Made by a program: the position numbers and the translations under genes. 64,000 nucleotides of DNA from Martinezella rhizogenes (GTDB taxonomy: Bacteria; Pseudomonadota; Alphaproteobacteria; Rhizobiales; Rhizobiaceae). Positions 1 to 8,566 of this stretch are shown here, one piece after another; position 1 is the stretch's first letter; the number at the start of each line of letters is the position of its first letter. The DNA lies in contig NZ_JAPYZZ010000013.1 in assembly GCF_027460065.1 (NCBI RefSeq), forward strand, positions 108,872 to 172,871, in the 5' to 3' direction. The notes under the pieces were generated by a model. The model had not been told where the DNA came from, ran no database searches, and worked only from the letters and a program-made list of their open reading frames with translations.

Positions 1-231
1 GAAATAGCCAAGAACCGAGCCGCCGGCGAGCATCAGGAGCACGACGAGCCATTGCCCGACGCCTTTGCTGATTTCAGGACCGAAGACGGTGGCGACGATG
101 GCGAGGCCCATGCCTGTTATGCCGTACCAGACGGCGCGCTTGGCGCTTTCCTGGCCGGAAAGGCCGCCGAGGGAAAGGATGAAAAGAACGGCTGCGGCAA
201 CATAGGCCGCGGAAACGATACCAATGGTCAT
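1..231 (-). CDS. pntB: NAD(P) transhydrogenase beta subunit (N-terminal part, cut by window edge)
   Basis: The first 77 codons are visible, beginning with ATG at 231; the gene continues off the left edge. The start reads MTIGIVSAAYVAAAVLFILS and continues as hydrophobic helices with short polar loops, as in the membrane domain (dII) of PntB. PntB completes the proton-pumping transhydrogenase that moves hydride between NADH and NADP+ in the inner membrane. It lies 20 bp after pntA on the same strand, so the two form an operon and encode partner subunits. The NADP-binding domain at the C-terminus is outside the window. The call is firm because of the adjacent pntA. Confidence 0.9.
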   Translation of the reverse strand, partial: MTIGIVSAAYVAAAVLFILSLGGLSGQESAKRAVWYGITGMGLAIVATVFGPEISKGVGQWLVVLLMLAGGSVLGYF

Positions 232-251
232 TTATTTAAATCCCCGCACGC

Positions 252-1826
252 TCAGGACTTCTGGAACATGGCGAGCATGCGCCGTGTCACGAGGAAACCG
301 CCGACGATGTTGATCGTCGCGATCAGGACGGAAAGCGAGGCAAGGATCACCACCACCCAGTTGCCGGAACCGATCTGCAGCAGCGCGCCGATGATGACGA
401 TGCCGGAAATGGCATTCGTCACCGCCATCAGCGGTGTGTGCAGCGAATGGCTGACGTTCCAGATGACCTGGAAACCGATGAAGCAGGCGAGCACGAAGAC
501 GATGAAGTGGCTCATGAAACTTGCCGGTGCAAAAAGACCAACGAGAAGCAGAGCCAGGGTGCCGATGACCAACAGCCCGACCTGACTTTTGGTCTGCGCC
601 TTGAACTCGGCCCGTTCTTTCGCGTGTTTTTCCTCGGGCGTAAGCTCTTTGACCCGTTCCTTCGGCTTCTGCGCGGCAATGGCCTGAATCTTCGGCGGCG
701 GCGGCGGGAAAGTGATCTCGCCCTGATAGGTCACGGTCGCGCCACGAATGACGTCGTCTTCCATGTTGTGAACCGGCTTGCCGTCCTTTGCGGGCGTCAG
801 ATCGGTCATCATGTGACGGATGTTGGTGGAATAAAGCGTCGAGGCCTGTGCCGCCATGCGGCTCGGAAAATCTGTATAGCCGATGACGATGACGCCGTTG
901 TCGGAAACCACACGCTGGTCGGGCACCGTCAGATCGCAATTGCCGCCGCGCTCGGCAGCGAGGTCGATGATGACAGAACCTGGCTTCATTGCCGCCACCA
1001 TGTCGGCGAGCCAGAGTTTGGGGGCGTCGCGGCCGGGGATTAGCGCCGTGGTGATGACGATATCCATCTGCGGGGCGAGTTCGCGGAACTTCTCCAGTTG
1101 CTTCTCGCGGAATTCCGGCGAGGAGGGGGCGGCATAACCGCCGGTCGCGGCACCGTCCTGAGCCTGCTCGGCGAAATCGAGATAGACGAATTCTGCGCCC
1201 ATGGATTCGATCTGTTCGGCCACTTCCGGACGAACGTCGAAGGCATAGGTGATGGCGCCGAGTGAGGTGGCCGTGCCGATGGCGGCAAGACCGGCAACGC
1301 CAGCACCGATCACCAGAACCTTGGCGGGCGGCACCTTGCCGGCGGCGGTGACCTGACCGGTGAAGAAGCGGCCGAAATTGTTACCGGCCTCGATCACCGC
1401 GCGATAACCGGCGATATTGGCCATGGAGGACAGCGCGTCCATCTTCTGGGCGCGCGAAATGCGCGGCACCATGTCCATGGCGATGACGTTTGCGCCCTTT
1501 TCCTTCGCCTGCTCCAGAAGGTCCTTGTTCTGGGCGGGATAGAAGAACGAGATCAGCGTCTTGTCCGAAGACAGGCGATCAATCTCCGACGTTTCCGGCG
1601 GGCGAACCTTGGCGATGATATCGGAGCCGGAATAAAGCGCGTCCGCACTCTCGACCACGGTAACGCCGGCCTTGCGATAGGCATCGTCAGAAAAGCCGGC
1701 CGCCTTGCCGGCGCCGGCCTCGATCACGCAATCATATCCGAGTTTCTGTAGTGCTTGCGCGCTGTCGGGCGTCATGCCGACGCGCGCTTCGCCCTCATAT
1801 AATTCCTTAGGCGTTCCGATTCTCAA
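252..1826 (-). CDS. pntA: NAD(P) transhydrogenase alpha subunit
   Basis: The 524-residue protein is a full-length fused alpha subunit: an NAD-binding domain (about 1-380) with a Rossmann glycine motif VIGAGVAG near residue 172, then a proline-rich and charged linker (373-410) and about four membrane helices (from 415). Many alphaproteobacteria split this subunit into pntAA and pntAB; here it is one chain. It binds NAD(H) in the cytoplasm and couples hydride transfer to proton entry together with PntB. The best start is TTG at 1826, preceded by GGGAGAG five bases upstream. pntB follows after 20 bp. The gene is intact. Confidence 0.95.
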   Translation of the reverse strand: MRIGTPKELYEGEARVGMTPDSAQALQKLGYDCVIEAGAGKAAGFSDDAYRKAGVTVVESADALYSGSDIIAKVRPPETSEIDRLSSDKTLISFFYPAQNKDLLEQAKEKGANVIAMDMVPRISRAQKMDALSSMANIAGYRAVIEAGNNFGRFFTGQVTAAGKVPPAKVLVIGAGVAGLAAIGTATSLGAITYAFDVRPEVAEQIESMGAEFVYLDFAEQAQDGAATGGYAAPSSPEFREKQLEKFRELAPQMDIVITTALIPGRDAPKLWLADMVAAMKPGSVIIDLAAERGGNCDLTVPDQRVVSDNGVIVIGYTDFPSRMAAQASTLYSTNIRHMMTDLTPAKDGKPVHNMEDDVIRGATVTYQGEITFPPPPPKIQAIAAQKPKERVKELTPEEKHAKERAEFKAQTKSQVGLLVIGTLALLLVGLFAPASFMSHFIVFVLACFIGFQVIWNVSHSLHTPLMAVTNAISGIVIIGALLQIGSGNWVVVILASLSVLIATINIVGGFLVTRRMLAMFQKS

Positions 1827-1964
1827 AACTGCTCTCCCATTTCCCGTCCTGATAAGCCGTCATAGCCCATTTGGGGCGTTTTTGTCTTGTTATTGCTGTT
1901 TTTCTACCTGCGGCGGATTGACATCAGGGAAAAGGCCATTTCGGGCGGTGGCGGTACGGCGGCA

Positions 1965-1993
1965 ATAAAAAACCCGGCGCCATGGCGCCGGGT
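1965..1993 (-). terminator. Rho-independent terminator of the MHS transporter gene
   Basis: A 22-bp perfect palindrome (1972-1993, ACCCGGCGCC and its complement) is followed on the minus strand by a run of T residues (A-run 1966-1972 on the plus strand). It lies about 20 bp beyond the stop codon at 2016. Confidence 0.85.
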
Positions 1994-2015
1994 GGTTGTT
2001 TCGGGTGCTTTTCAC

Positions 2016-3899
2016 TCAATCCATGGTGTGGATGTCGCGATCCTTGGTTTCCGGCAGGAACAGCAGGCCGATGACCAGCGTGATGCCTGCAAAGACGATC
2101 GGGTACCAGAGACCGTAATAGATGTCGCCCTTCGCCGCGCTCATCGCAAAGGCGGTGGCGGGCAGAAGGCCACCGAACCAGCCGTTGCCGATGTGGTAGG
2201 GCAGCGACATGCCGGAGTAGCGGATGCGGGTCGGGAACAGCTCGACCAGAAGCGCCGCGATCGGGCCATAGACCATCGTCACATAGATGACGAGGACGGT
2301 CAGGACCGCGATGATGACGACCCAGTTCACGGCTGCCGGGTCGGCCACCATGGAGAAGGCGCCGCCGCCGGCAATGGTGTAGACGGCCATTTCCGCCGCA
2401 CCACCGGTCTCGGCCGGCGTCAGCAGCTTGTCCGCCACCAGCTTGTCGGTTGCCACCATCTTCTTGTCGGTGGCGCGAACGGCTTCAGCATTGAGGCTGA
2501 GTTCCGGGTTTGCGGCGATGAAGGCGTCCAGTTTTGCGTCCGGAACCTGCGCTGCGCCGCGCACCAGCGGATAACCGCTGTCATGCAGTGCGATGTTGAC
2601 CTGCTTCTGGAAGGCCTTGTCCTTGGCCGCCGCATCCGCACCGGCTGCGATCGCGTCGTAGCTGGCGATGGTGGCGTCGCCGAGCTTGACGCTCGCCGGC
2701 TGGCCGGCCGTTCCGGCAACCACGTCATAGGGAACGGAGTTGCGGGTCAGGAACGAGGTGGCGATATCGCAGGATGTGGTGAATTTCGCCGTGCCTGTCG
2801 GGTTGAACTGGAATTTGCAGTCGCCGGGGGCGGCGGTCACGGTGGCGCGAACGGTGGACTGTGCTTGCGCAAGTGCCGGATTGCCCGCCCAGGTGAGCGC
2901 TTTAAACAGCGGGAAGTAGGTCAGCATCGCAAGAACGAGGCCGGCCATGATGATCGGCTTGCGGCCGATCTTGTCGGAAAGCCAGCCAAAGAGCACGAAG
3001 AAACCCGTGCCGAGGATGAGGGCTGCCGCAACCATGATATTGGCTGACTGACCGTCCACCTTCAGAATGCTCTGCAGGAAGAACAGCGCGTAGAACTGGC
3101 CGGTGTACCAGACGACGGCCTGACCGATGACGGCGCCGACGAGGGCAAGCAGGGCGATCTTGGCGTTTTTCCACTGGCCGAAGGCTTCGCTGAGCGGTGC
3201 CTTGGAGGTCTTGCCCTCTTCCTTCATCTTCTTGAAGGCGGGGGATTCGTTCATCTTAAGACGAATCCAGACCGATACGCCGAGCAGCAGAACCGAAACG
3301 AGGAAGGGAATGCGCCAGCCCCAGGCGGCGAAGGCTTCCTTGCCGAGCGCGAACTGCACGCCGAGAATGACCACCAGCGACAGGAACAGGCCGAGCGTCG
3401 CCGTCGTCTGAATCCACGAGGTGTAATAGCCTCTGCGGCCGTTCGGCGCGTGTTCGGCCACGTAAGTTGCGGCACCGCCATATTCACCGCCGAGCGCCAG
3501 ACCCTGCAGCATGCGCAGGATGATCAGGATGATCGGAGCGGCGATACCGATCTGCGATGCACTGGGCAGGACACCGACGAGGAAGGTGGAAACACCCATG
3601 ATGAGAATGGTGATGAGGAAGGTGTATTTACGGCCGACGATATCGCCGAGACGTCCAAACACCAGCGCGCCGAACGGGCGCACGAGGAAGCCGGCGGCAA
3701 AGGCCAGAAGCGCAAAGATGTTGCGCGTCGTTTCCGGATATTGGCTGAAGAAGTTCGCGCCGATATAGATCGCGAGCGAGCCGTATAGATAAAAATCGTA
3801 CCATTCGAAAACCGTTCCGAGAGAAGAGGCGAAAATCACCTTCTTCTCCTCGCCCGTCATTGGACGGGCGGGGCTGCTCACGGCTGCAACATTTGCCAT
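2016..3899 (-). CDS. MHS-family (metabolite:H+ symporter) MFS transporter with large periplasmic insert
   Basis: The 627-residue protein has the 12-helix major facilitator fold of the MHS group (ProP, KgtP, ShiA relatives). Signs are the early FEWYDFYLYG motif, the helix 2-3 motif GRLGDIVGRK, the RMLQGLALGGEYGG segment and the second-half motif GWLSDKIGRK. Such proteins import organic acids or osmolytes with protons; the substrate cannot be read here. Family members usually have 430-550 residues. The excess is a soluble stretch of about 185 residues between predicted helices 9 and 10 (about 337-522), expected on the periplasmic side, with two cysteines near 361 and 377. ATG at 3899 was chosen because GGAGGA stands six bases upstream; an upstream ATG at 3977 has no such site. 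Confidence 0.85.
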   Translation of the reverse strand: MANVAAVSSPARPMTGEEKKVIFASSLGTVFEWYDFYLYGSLAIYIGANFFSQYPETTRNIFALLAFAAGFLVRPFGALVFGRLGDIVGRKYTFLITILIMGVSTFLVGVLPSASQIGIAAPIILIILRMLQGLALGGEYGGAATYVAEHAPNGRRGYYTSWIQTTATLGLFLSLVVILGVQFALGKEAFAAWGWRIPFLVSVLLLGVSVWIRLKMNESPAFKKMKEEGKTSKAPLSEAFGQWKNAKIALLALVGAVIGQAVVWYTGQFYALFFLQSILKVDGQSANIMVAAALILGTGFFVLFGWLSDKIGRKPIIMAGLVLAMLTYFPLFKALTWAGNPALAQAQSTVRATVTAAPGDCKFQFNPTGTAKFTTSCDIATSFLTRNSVPYDVVAGTAGQPASVKLGDATIASYDAIAAGADAAAKDKAFQKQVNIALHDSGYPLVRGAAQVPDAKLDAFIAANPELSLNAEAVRATDKKMVATDKLVADKLLTPAETGGAAEMAVYTIAGGGAFSMVADPAAVNWVVIIAVLTVLVIYVTMVYGPIAALLVELFPTRIRYSGMSLPYHIGNGWFGGLLPATAFAMSAAKGDIYYGLWYPIVFAGITLVIGLLFLPETKDRDIHTMD

Positions 3900-4123
3900 T
3901 GTCTGTCCTCCACAGATGTCCCAATCGGCGCATTGCGGAGCCCGTCTCTCTCCTCCGGACTCACCTTGCGGCTGCAATGCGCATGACGTCAGAGTGACAG
4001 AAAATTAACCCCGATAAGAGCGATGCTTTCGGATTATGACTTTAGTCTAATGTATAACGTGCAAAAATGTCGCAGGCCGGTTTTCGCCTGCCCCGGCCGG
4101 GTGACCTGAAACGCGCCTTTTTT

Positions 4124-4152
4124 CTTGACACAATCGCGAAACCTTCTAATAG
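4124..4152 (+). promoter_or_regulatory. Candidate sigma-70 promoter upstream of asd
   Basis: CTTGACA at 4124-4130 is followed after 16-17 bases by CTAATAG, close to the rhizobial pattern CTTGAC-N17-CTATAT. It lies about 25 bp before a ribosome site at 4164 and 258 bp before asd. The -35 is good, the -10 only fair. Confidence 0.4.
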
Positions 4153-4177
4153 CTTTTCGCGAAGAAGGAGCATCACC

Positions 4178-4297
4178 TTGCGCATGCATGTTGCAGACAT
4201 GTTCGTCATGGAAGGACCGGCACAATCCGCCGGCGATGATCCGCGTCTTTCTTATTCTATCCGAATTACGGCCAAAACGACGATTAAAACCGTCTGA
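4178..4297 (+). CDS. Possible 39-residue leader or small protein
   Basis: A short frame opens with TTG at 4178 (or ATG at 4184) and ends at 4297. AAGGAG at 4165-4170 is seven bases before the TTG, and a promoter-like sequence lies just upstream, so it could be translated. The peptide starts MRMHVADMFVMEG and ends in a basic, threonine-rich tail. It has no domain I recognise and does not look like an amino-acid-rich attenuator peptide. It sits 112 bp before asd, so it could be part of the asd leader or chance. Confidence is low because it is so short. Confidence 0.3.
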   Translation: MRMHVADMFVMEGPAQSAGDDPRLSYSIRITAKTTIKTV

Positions 4298-4409
4298 CGT
4301 CTCTGGCCCGCCGCTCTCTCCCCGGTTTGGCTGGGGATCGAGGAAGCCGCGATGCGATGCGGTTTCCCCACCTCACCCAAAAGAGGAGAGACAGAAAGAG
4401 AGCTTGATC

Positions 4410-5444
4410 ATGGGTTTCAAAGTTGCAATTGCAGGCGCCACCGGCAACGTCGGTCGCGAAATGCTCAATATCCTGGCCGAACGCGGTTTTCCCGCCGATG
4501 AGATCGTGCCGCTCGCTTCCGCCCGTTCGCAGGGCACGGAAGTCTCCTATGGCGATCGCACGCTGAAGGTTTCCAACCTCGAAAATTACGATTTTTCCGA
4601 CACGGATATCTGCCTGATGTCGGCCGGTGGCGATGTGTCCAAGAAGTGGTCGCCGAAGATCGGCCAGCAGGGCTGCGTCGTCATCGATAACTCGTCTGCA
4701 TGGCGCTACGATCAGGACGTTCCGCTGATCGTTCCGGAAGTCAATGCCGATGCGGTTGCGGGCTTCACCAAGAAGAACATCATCGCCAACCCGAATTGCT
4801 CCACGGCACAGCTCGTCGTCGCGCTGAAGCCGCTGCATGACTTCGCCAAGATCAAGCGCGTCGTTGTCTCCACCTATCAGTCCGTCTCCGGCGCCGGCAA
4901 GGAAGGCATGGACGAGCTGTTCCAGCAGACCCGCGCTGTCTTTGTGGCCGATCCGGTCGAAACCAAGAAGTTCACCAAGCGTATCGCCTTCAACGTCATT
5001 CCGCACATCGACGTCTTCATGGAAGACGGCTACACCAAGGAAGAGTGGAAGGTTCTGGCCGAAACCAAGAAGATGCTCGACCCGAAGATCAAGGTAACCT
5101 GCACGGCCGTGCGCGTTCCTGTCTTCATCGGCCATTCGGAATCGGTCAATATCGAGTTTGAAAACGAGATCACCGCCGATCAGGCGCGTGACATCCTGCG
5201 CGAAGCGCCGGGTTGCCTCGTTATCGACAAGCATGAAAATGGCGGCTACATCACGCCGGTTGAATCCGCCGGTGAAGATGCGACCTATATTTCGCGTATC
5301 CGTGAAGATGCAACGGTTGAAAACGGCCTCAACATCTGGGTCGTCTCGGACAATCTGCGCAAGGGTGCTGCCCTTAACGCCATCCAGATCGCCGAACTCC
5401 TGGTCAATCGTGGTCTCATCAAGCCTCGCAAGGCGGCTGCGTGA
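4410..5444 (+). CDS. asd: Aspartate-semialdehyde dehydrogenase
   Basis: The 344-residue enzyme reduces aspartyl phosphate to aspartate semialdehyde with NADPH, the branch point to lysine/diaminopimelate, threonine and methionine. Visible are the nucleotide-binding GATGNVG at 9-15, the catalytic cysteine in NPNCSTAQ (Cys130) and the active-site histidine in IGHSES (His242). Length is normal. ATG at 4410 was chosen because the protein then begins directly with the Rossmann strand and the purine-rich AGAGGAGAGA lies upstream; the longer in-frame extension has no family similarity. The gene stands alone, followed by its own terminator. Confidence 0.97.
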   Translation: MGFKVAIAGATGNVGREMLNILAERGFPADEIVPLASARSQGTEVSYGDRTLKVSNLENYDFSDTDICLMSAGGDVSKKWSPKIGQQGCVVIDNSSAWRYDQDVPLIVPEVNADAVAGFTKKNIIANPNCSTAQLVVALKPLHDFAKIKRVVVSTYQSVSGAGKEGMDELFQQTRAVFVADPVETKKFTKRIAFNVIPHIDVFMEDGYTKEEWKVLAETKKMLDPKIKVTCTAVRVPVFIGHSESVNIEFENEITADQARDILREAPGCLVIDKHENGGYITPVESAGEDATYISRIREDATVENGLNIWVVSDNLRKGAALNAIQIAELLVNRGLIKPRKAAA

Positions 5445-5471
5445 TACGATTTTTTAAGGTTCGTTAAGTAT

Positions 5472-5505
5472 AACCCGTCTGTTCTGTGTGGGGCAGACGG
5501 GTTTT
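5472..5505 (+). terminator. Rho-independent terminator of asd
   Basis: AACCCGTCTG (5472-5481) pairs with CAGACGGGTT (5494-5503) across a 12-base loop and is followed by T residues. It lies 28 bp after the asd stop. Confidence 0.8.
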
Positions 5506-5658
5506 CCATTGGTGACGATCACGGCCAGTTTATTTGCAGGCCTTGCTGCCGAAAGGCAATTTAAGCCGCCAAAAGACAATTTGGCACCCGAACCCCTACA
5601 ACGGCGACGTGTTGGTTCTCGGGATGAATTCCCCAAAGGATATCGAAGGCAGATTTTG

Positions 5659-6474
5659 ATGCGGGCAATGAAGGCAATTCTGGCTGGTGTGGCCATGGTC
5701 TCGGTTTTGGCAGCGACGCCGGTTATGGCTGCGCAATGCGGTAACACTTCGGCAGGCTTCGATGCCTGGGTCGGCGCCTTCAAGCAGGAAGCGGCAGGCC
5801 GCGGCGTCAGCGCTTCGGTGCTCGATCGCGCCTTCTCCGGCGTCTCCTACAATCAGGCGACCATCCGCGCCGATCGCGGCCAGCACAGCTTCAAGCTGTC
5901 CTTCGAACAATTCATGCAGAAGCGCGGCGGTCAGACGATCATTTCGCGCGGCAAGACCATGAAGAAGAACAATGCGGCTCTCTTCGCCTCGATCGAAAGA
6001 ACTTACGGCGTTCCGGCCGGCCCGCTTCTGGCCATCTGGGGCATGGAAACCGGCTTTGGCGGCTTCATGGGCAACCAGCACACGCTTTCCGCCGTGGCGA
6101 CGCTCTCCTTCGACTGCCGCCGTTCGGATTATTTCACCGAGCAGCTTTACGCGGCGCTTAAGCTGGTCGGCAGCGGCTCGCTTAACGTCAACGCCAAGGG
6201 TGCCGCCCATGGTGAAATCGGCCAGACGCAGTTCCTGCCATTGAATGTCGTGCGCTACGGTGTGGATTTCGACCGCGACGGCCGCATCGACCTCGTCGGT
6301 TCGCGCGCCGATGCGCTGGCCTCGACGGCAAACTTCCTCGTCGGCCATGGCTGGCAGCGTGGTGCGGGTTACCAGCAGGGACAGGCGAATTATGCCGCCA
6401 TCCAGGGCTGGAACGCGGCAAGCGTCTATCAGCAGGCCATCGCCTTCATCGGCAAGGCGATCGACGGCCAATAA
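5659..6474 (+). CDS. Lytic murein transglycosylase (MltB-like), secreted
   Basis: The 271-residue protein begins with a cleavable signal peptide (about 1-25, ending PVMAAQ) and continues as an MltB-type transglycosylase domain. The catalytic glutamate is in GMETGFGG (Glu130), and IGQTQFLP follows as in this family. It cleaves peptidoglycan between MurNAc and GlcNAc in the periplasm. There is no lipobox, so it is probably soluble, and no C-terminal peptidoglycan-binding domain, so it is shorter than the two-domain relatives. ATG at 5659 gives the signal peptide directly; ATG 5668 is also possible. The frame stays open upstream to 5488, but that part resembles nothing and overlaps the asd terminator. 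Confidence 0.88.
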   Translation: MRAMKAILAGVAMVSVLAATPVMAAQCGNTSAGFDAWVGAFKQEAAGRGVSASVLDRAFSGVSYNQATIRADRGQHSFKLSFEQFMQKRGGQTIISRGKTMKKNNAALFASIERTYGVPAGPLLAIWGMETGFGGFMGNQHTLSAVATLSFDCRRSDYFTEQLYAALKLVGSGSLNVNAKGAAHGEIGQTQFLPLNVVRYGVDFDRDGRIDLVGSRADALASTANFLVGHGWQRGAGYQQGQANYAAIQGWNAASVYQQAIAFIGKAIDGQ

Positions 6475-6526
6475 GGTCGCAGATTCGAAAGGCCTTCTGA
6501 TCACAAGGCCTTGTCCGTACTCTCGA

Positions 6527-6613
6527 CGTCATCCTCGGGCTTGTCCCGAGGATCTGCAACGTTCCGATTTTGTGAGAGGTGGTTAGATCCTCGGGACAAG
6601 CCCGAGGATGACG
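6527..6613. repeat. RIME-like palindromic repeat, family A (copy 1)
   Basis: Two hairpins in opposite orientation: the first pairs CCTCGGG with CCCGAGG around CTTGT, and an inverted copy follows about 35 bp later. The same element recurs at 22053-22138 and 23301-23387. It lies between two convergent genes. Confidence 0.9.
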
Positions 6614-6662
6614 AAAGTTACCGGAGTGGCCTAACGGCGCCCAATAGAACCACCAGCTTCAA

Positions 6663-7304
6663 TCACAGATCCGGGCGGCGAAAGTCGCCCGTTTTGCCGT
6701 CCATCACCCACAATTCGCCGGTCGAGATGTCGAACCATGCGCCATGCAGCTTGACCTTGCCGGCGGTTTCCTGCGCCTTGACGAAGGGGAAACCGCGCAG
6801 ATTGGCGATGGAGTTGCGGATGGAGACGCGTTCCAGCGCGGTCTGGCGCTCGGAGGCGGTCATGACGTCATTGCTCTGGATCTGTTCGGCCGCAGATTTG
6901 ACCATGTTCATCCATTTGCCGATGAAGTCACCGGGTGACAGCGGCTCGAGATTGGGGTCGAGGGCCGCCTGAATGCCGCCGCAGCGGCCGTGGCCCATGA
7001 CGACGATGTCTTTCACCTTCAGAACCTGCACGGCATATTCGATGGCCGCCGAAGTGGCGTGGTATTGCCCATCCGGCTCGAAAGGCGGCACCATGTTGGC
7101 AACGTTGCGGACGACGAAAAGCTCTCCCGGTCCGCAATCGAAAATGGTTTCCGGCGCTGAACGGGAGTCACAACAGGCAATGAACAGGGTCTGCGGCTTC
7201 TGTCCGGTATCGGCCAGAACGCGATATCTTTCGCGCTCATCGACATAGCGGCCGCTCATGAAGTTCTTGTAGCCGTTCAAAAGAGTTTCCGGAAAATCTT
7301 TCAT
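6663..7304 (-). CDS. Beta-class carbonic anhydrase
   Basis: The 213-residue enzyme interconverts CO2 and bicarbonate in the cytoplasm. The zinc site is visible: CDSR (Cys45, Asp46, Arg48) and HGRCGG (His105, Cys108), with the usual RNVAN segment between them. Length is normal for the class. It is a single-gene unit, convergent with the lytic transglycosylase and separated from it by a palindromic repeat. Neighbours give no cyanate-lyase context, so I do not call it cynT. Confidence 0.94.
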   Translation of the reverse strand: MKDFPETLLNGYKNFMSGRYVDERERYRVLADTGQKPQTLFIACCDSRSAPETIFDCGPGELFVVRNVANMVPPFEPDGQYHATSAAIEYAVQVLKVKDIVVMGHGRCGGIQAALDPNLEPLSPGDFIGKWMNMVKSAAEQIQSNDVMTASERQTALERVSIRNSIANLRGFPFVKAQETAGKVKLHGAWFDISTGELWVMDGKTGDFRRPDL

Positions 7305-7370
7305 CTATCGCAGTACCGTTATGCTTGGACCAAGATCACGGGGCGAACCTGGCGCGTTGAAGACCAATCC

Positions 7371-7475
7371 TTTAGAGCATTTTCGCTTTTCTTCGAACCG
7401 CGAAACCGCTCCAACTTCCTGTTGCCGCATTTCCGGATGGAAAACCGAGGGCCGCTTTTCCTGGAAATGCTCTAG
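7371..7475. repeat. Palindromic intergenic element with AGAGCATTT ends
   Basis: TAGAGCATTTT at 7373-7383 is inverted as GGAAATGCTCTA at 7463-7474, framing about 80 bp with partial internal pairing. The same end sequence TAGAGCATTTCCAG occurs directly at the hmuV stop (37242 on), which suggests a dispersed family. It lies between the carbonic anhydrase and pdxY genes. Confidence 0.6.
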
Positions 7476-7478
7476 CCG

Positions 7479-8354
7479 CTATTTGCGCTTGCTGCGTGAA
7501 GGATGCAAGAGATGACGCATCTGCACCATGGCCATGGGTGTGGAAAGACTTGAAGAATCGGTCTCCAGCGTCAGTTCGTTCATCCCGCGTTTTTTCGTTC
7601 GTGCCAGAATTTCGAACACGCTGGCGGTGGCCAGTTGCAGCGCCTTTTCATCATCCACACCTTCCAGCAGGCGGGCGAGGAACAGCGCCGACATCAGGTC
7701 GCCGAGGCCGTTCGGCGCATTTTCTATGGCGCGGTGTTCGGCAAGCAGGGCGTGGCGGCCGCTGAGGTAAAGATTGCCGGTTCCGCCCGTCATCATCGGC
7801 ACGGCCGAAGTGACAAGCATTTTCGGCGGGCCGAGCGCGAGCGCGGCATCCATGATGGCATTGTTGGTTTCAAGCTCGGCGCCGCTCATCCAGGCCAGTT
7901 CGTAGCGGTTTGGTGTTGCGACGGTCGCAAGGGGAATGAGGTGGTCGCGGATGGCTTCGGCGGTCTCAAGGGGAATGTAAAGCCCGCCCAGATCGCCCAT
8001 GACCGGGTCGCAGGCATAAATAAGCCCCGGGTTCTTTTCCTTCAGATTGCGGATCAGCCTTGCGACGGAGCGCACCTGCCCGGCACTGCCGAAATAACCG
8101 GTCAGAACAGCCTTGACCTCGCCGATCCATTGGGCGTTCTCAAGGTCGGTCATGGCCTTGTCGAAGTCATCGTCCTGAAAGCGCATCCGCGTGGACGGGC
8201 CATGGCCGGGATGCCAGGGCATGACGATGGTGGGCACTGCCCAGACCGGGTAACCTAGCGTCTCCAGCGCAAAAACGGCGGCGCGATTGCCGACGGAGCC
8301 ACGCATGACGTGGCTGGAAATGACGATGACGGCGCCCTGTGTATTTTCCTGCAT
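7479..8354 (-). CDS. pdxY: Pyridoxal kinase (PdxY type)
   Basis: The 291-residue protein belongs to the ribokinase-like PdxK/PdxY family, which phosphorylates pyridoxal to pyridoxal 5'-phosphate in the salvage pathway. Diagnostic segments are the N-terminal VISSHVMRGSVGNRAA, the CDPVMGD motif in the middle, TPNRYEL, and NGLGDLMSALFLA holding the catalytic GxGD-type aspartate. ATG at 8354 was chosen because AAGAAGG lies five bases upstream; the longer frame from 8414 adds an unlikely tail. It is a single gene, divergent from cardiolipin synthase. Confidence 0.93.
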   Translation of the reverse strand: MQENTQGAVIVISSHVMRGSVGNRAAVFALETLGYPVWAVPTIVMPWHPGHGPSTRMRFQDDDFDKAMTDLENAQWIGEVKAVLTGYFGSAGQVRSVARLIRNLKEKNPGLIYACDPVMGDLGGLYIPLETAEAIRDHLIPLATVATPNRYELAWMSGAELETNNAIMDAALALGPPKMLVTSAVPMMTGGTGNLYLSGRHALLAEHRAIENAPNGLGDLMSALFLARLLEGVDDEKALQLATASVFEILARTKKRGMNELTLETDSSSLSTPMAMVQMRHLLHPSRSKRK

Positions 8355-8566
8355 CACGGCCTTCTTGCTTTCAAATATCGCAGAAGCGCGCAAGTGCCCC
8401 TGCTTAGAGATCAAGATGCGCTCTCATGACATATCGCAAGGCTGGTTTCCACCGTTAATCCCGCAAGGGTCTGTCCCGCAAAAGCATGGGCGGGGCCGGG
8501 CGTTCTTCCGTTGTCGGGTCGCCTTCCTGTCATTGCGGGATTGGCTGAGTGCTCTATAGTTGCACC

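Noticed and set aside
252..1826. pntA as an unusual gene fusion
   Set aside because: A single-chain alpha subunit is normal in many bacteria; it is only noted because split forms are also common in alphaproteobacteria.
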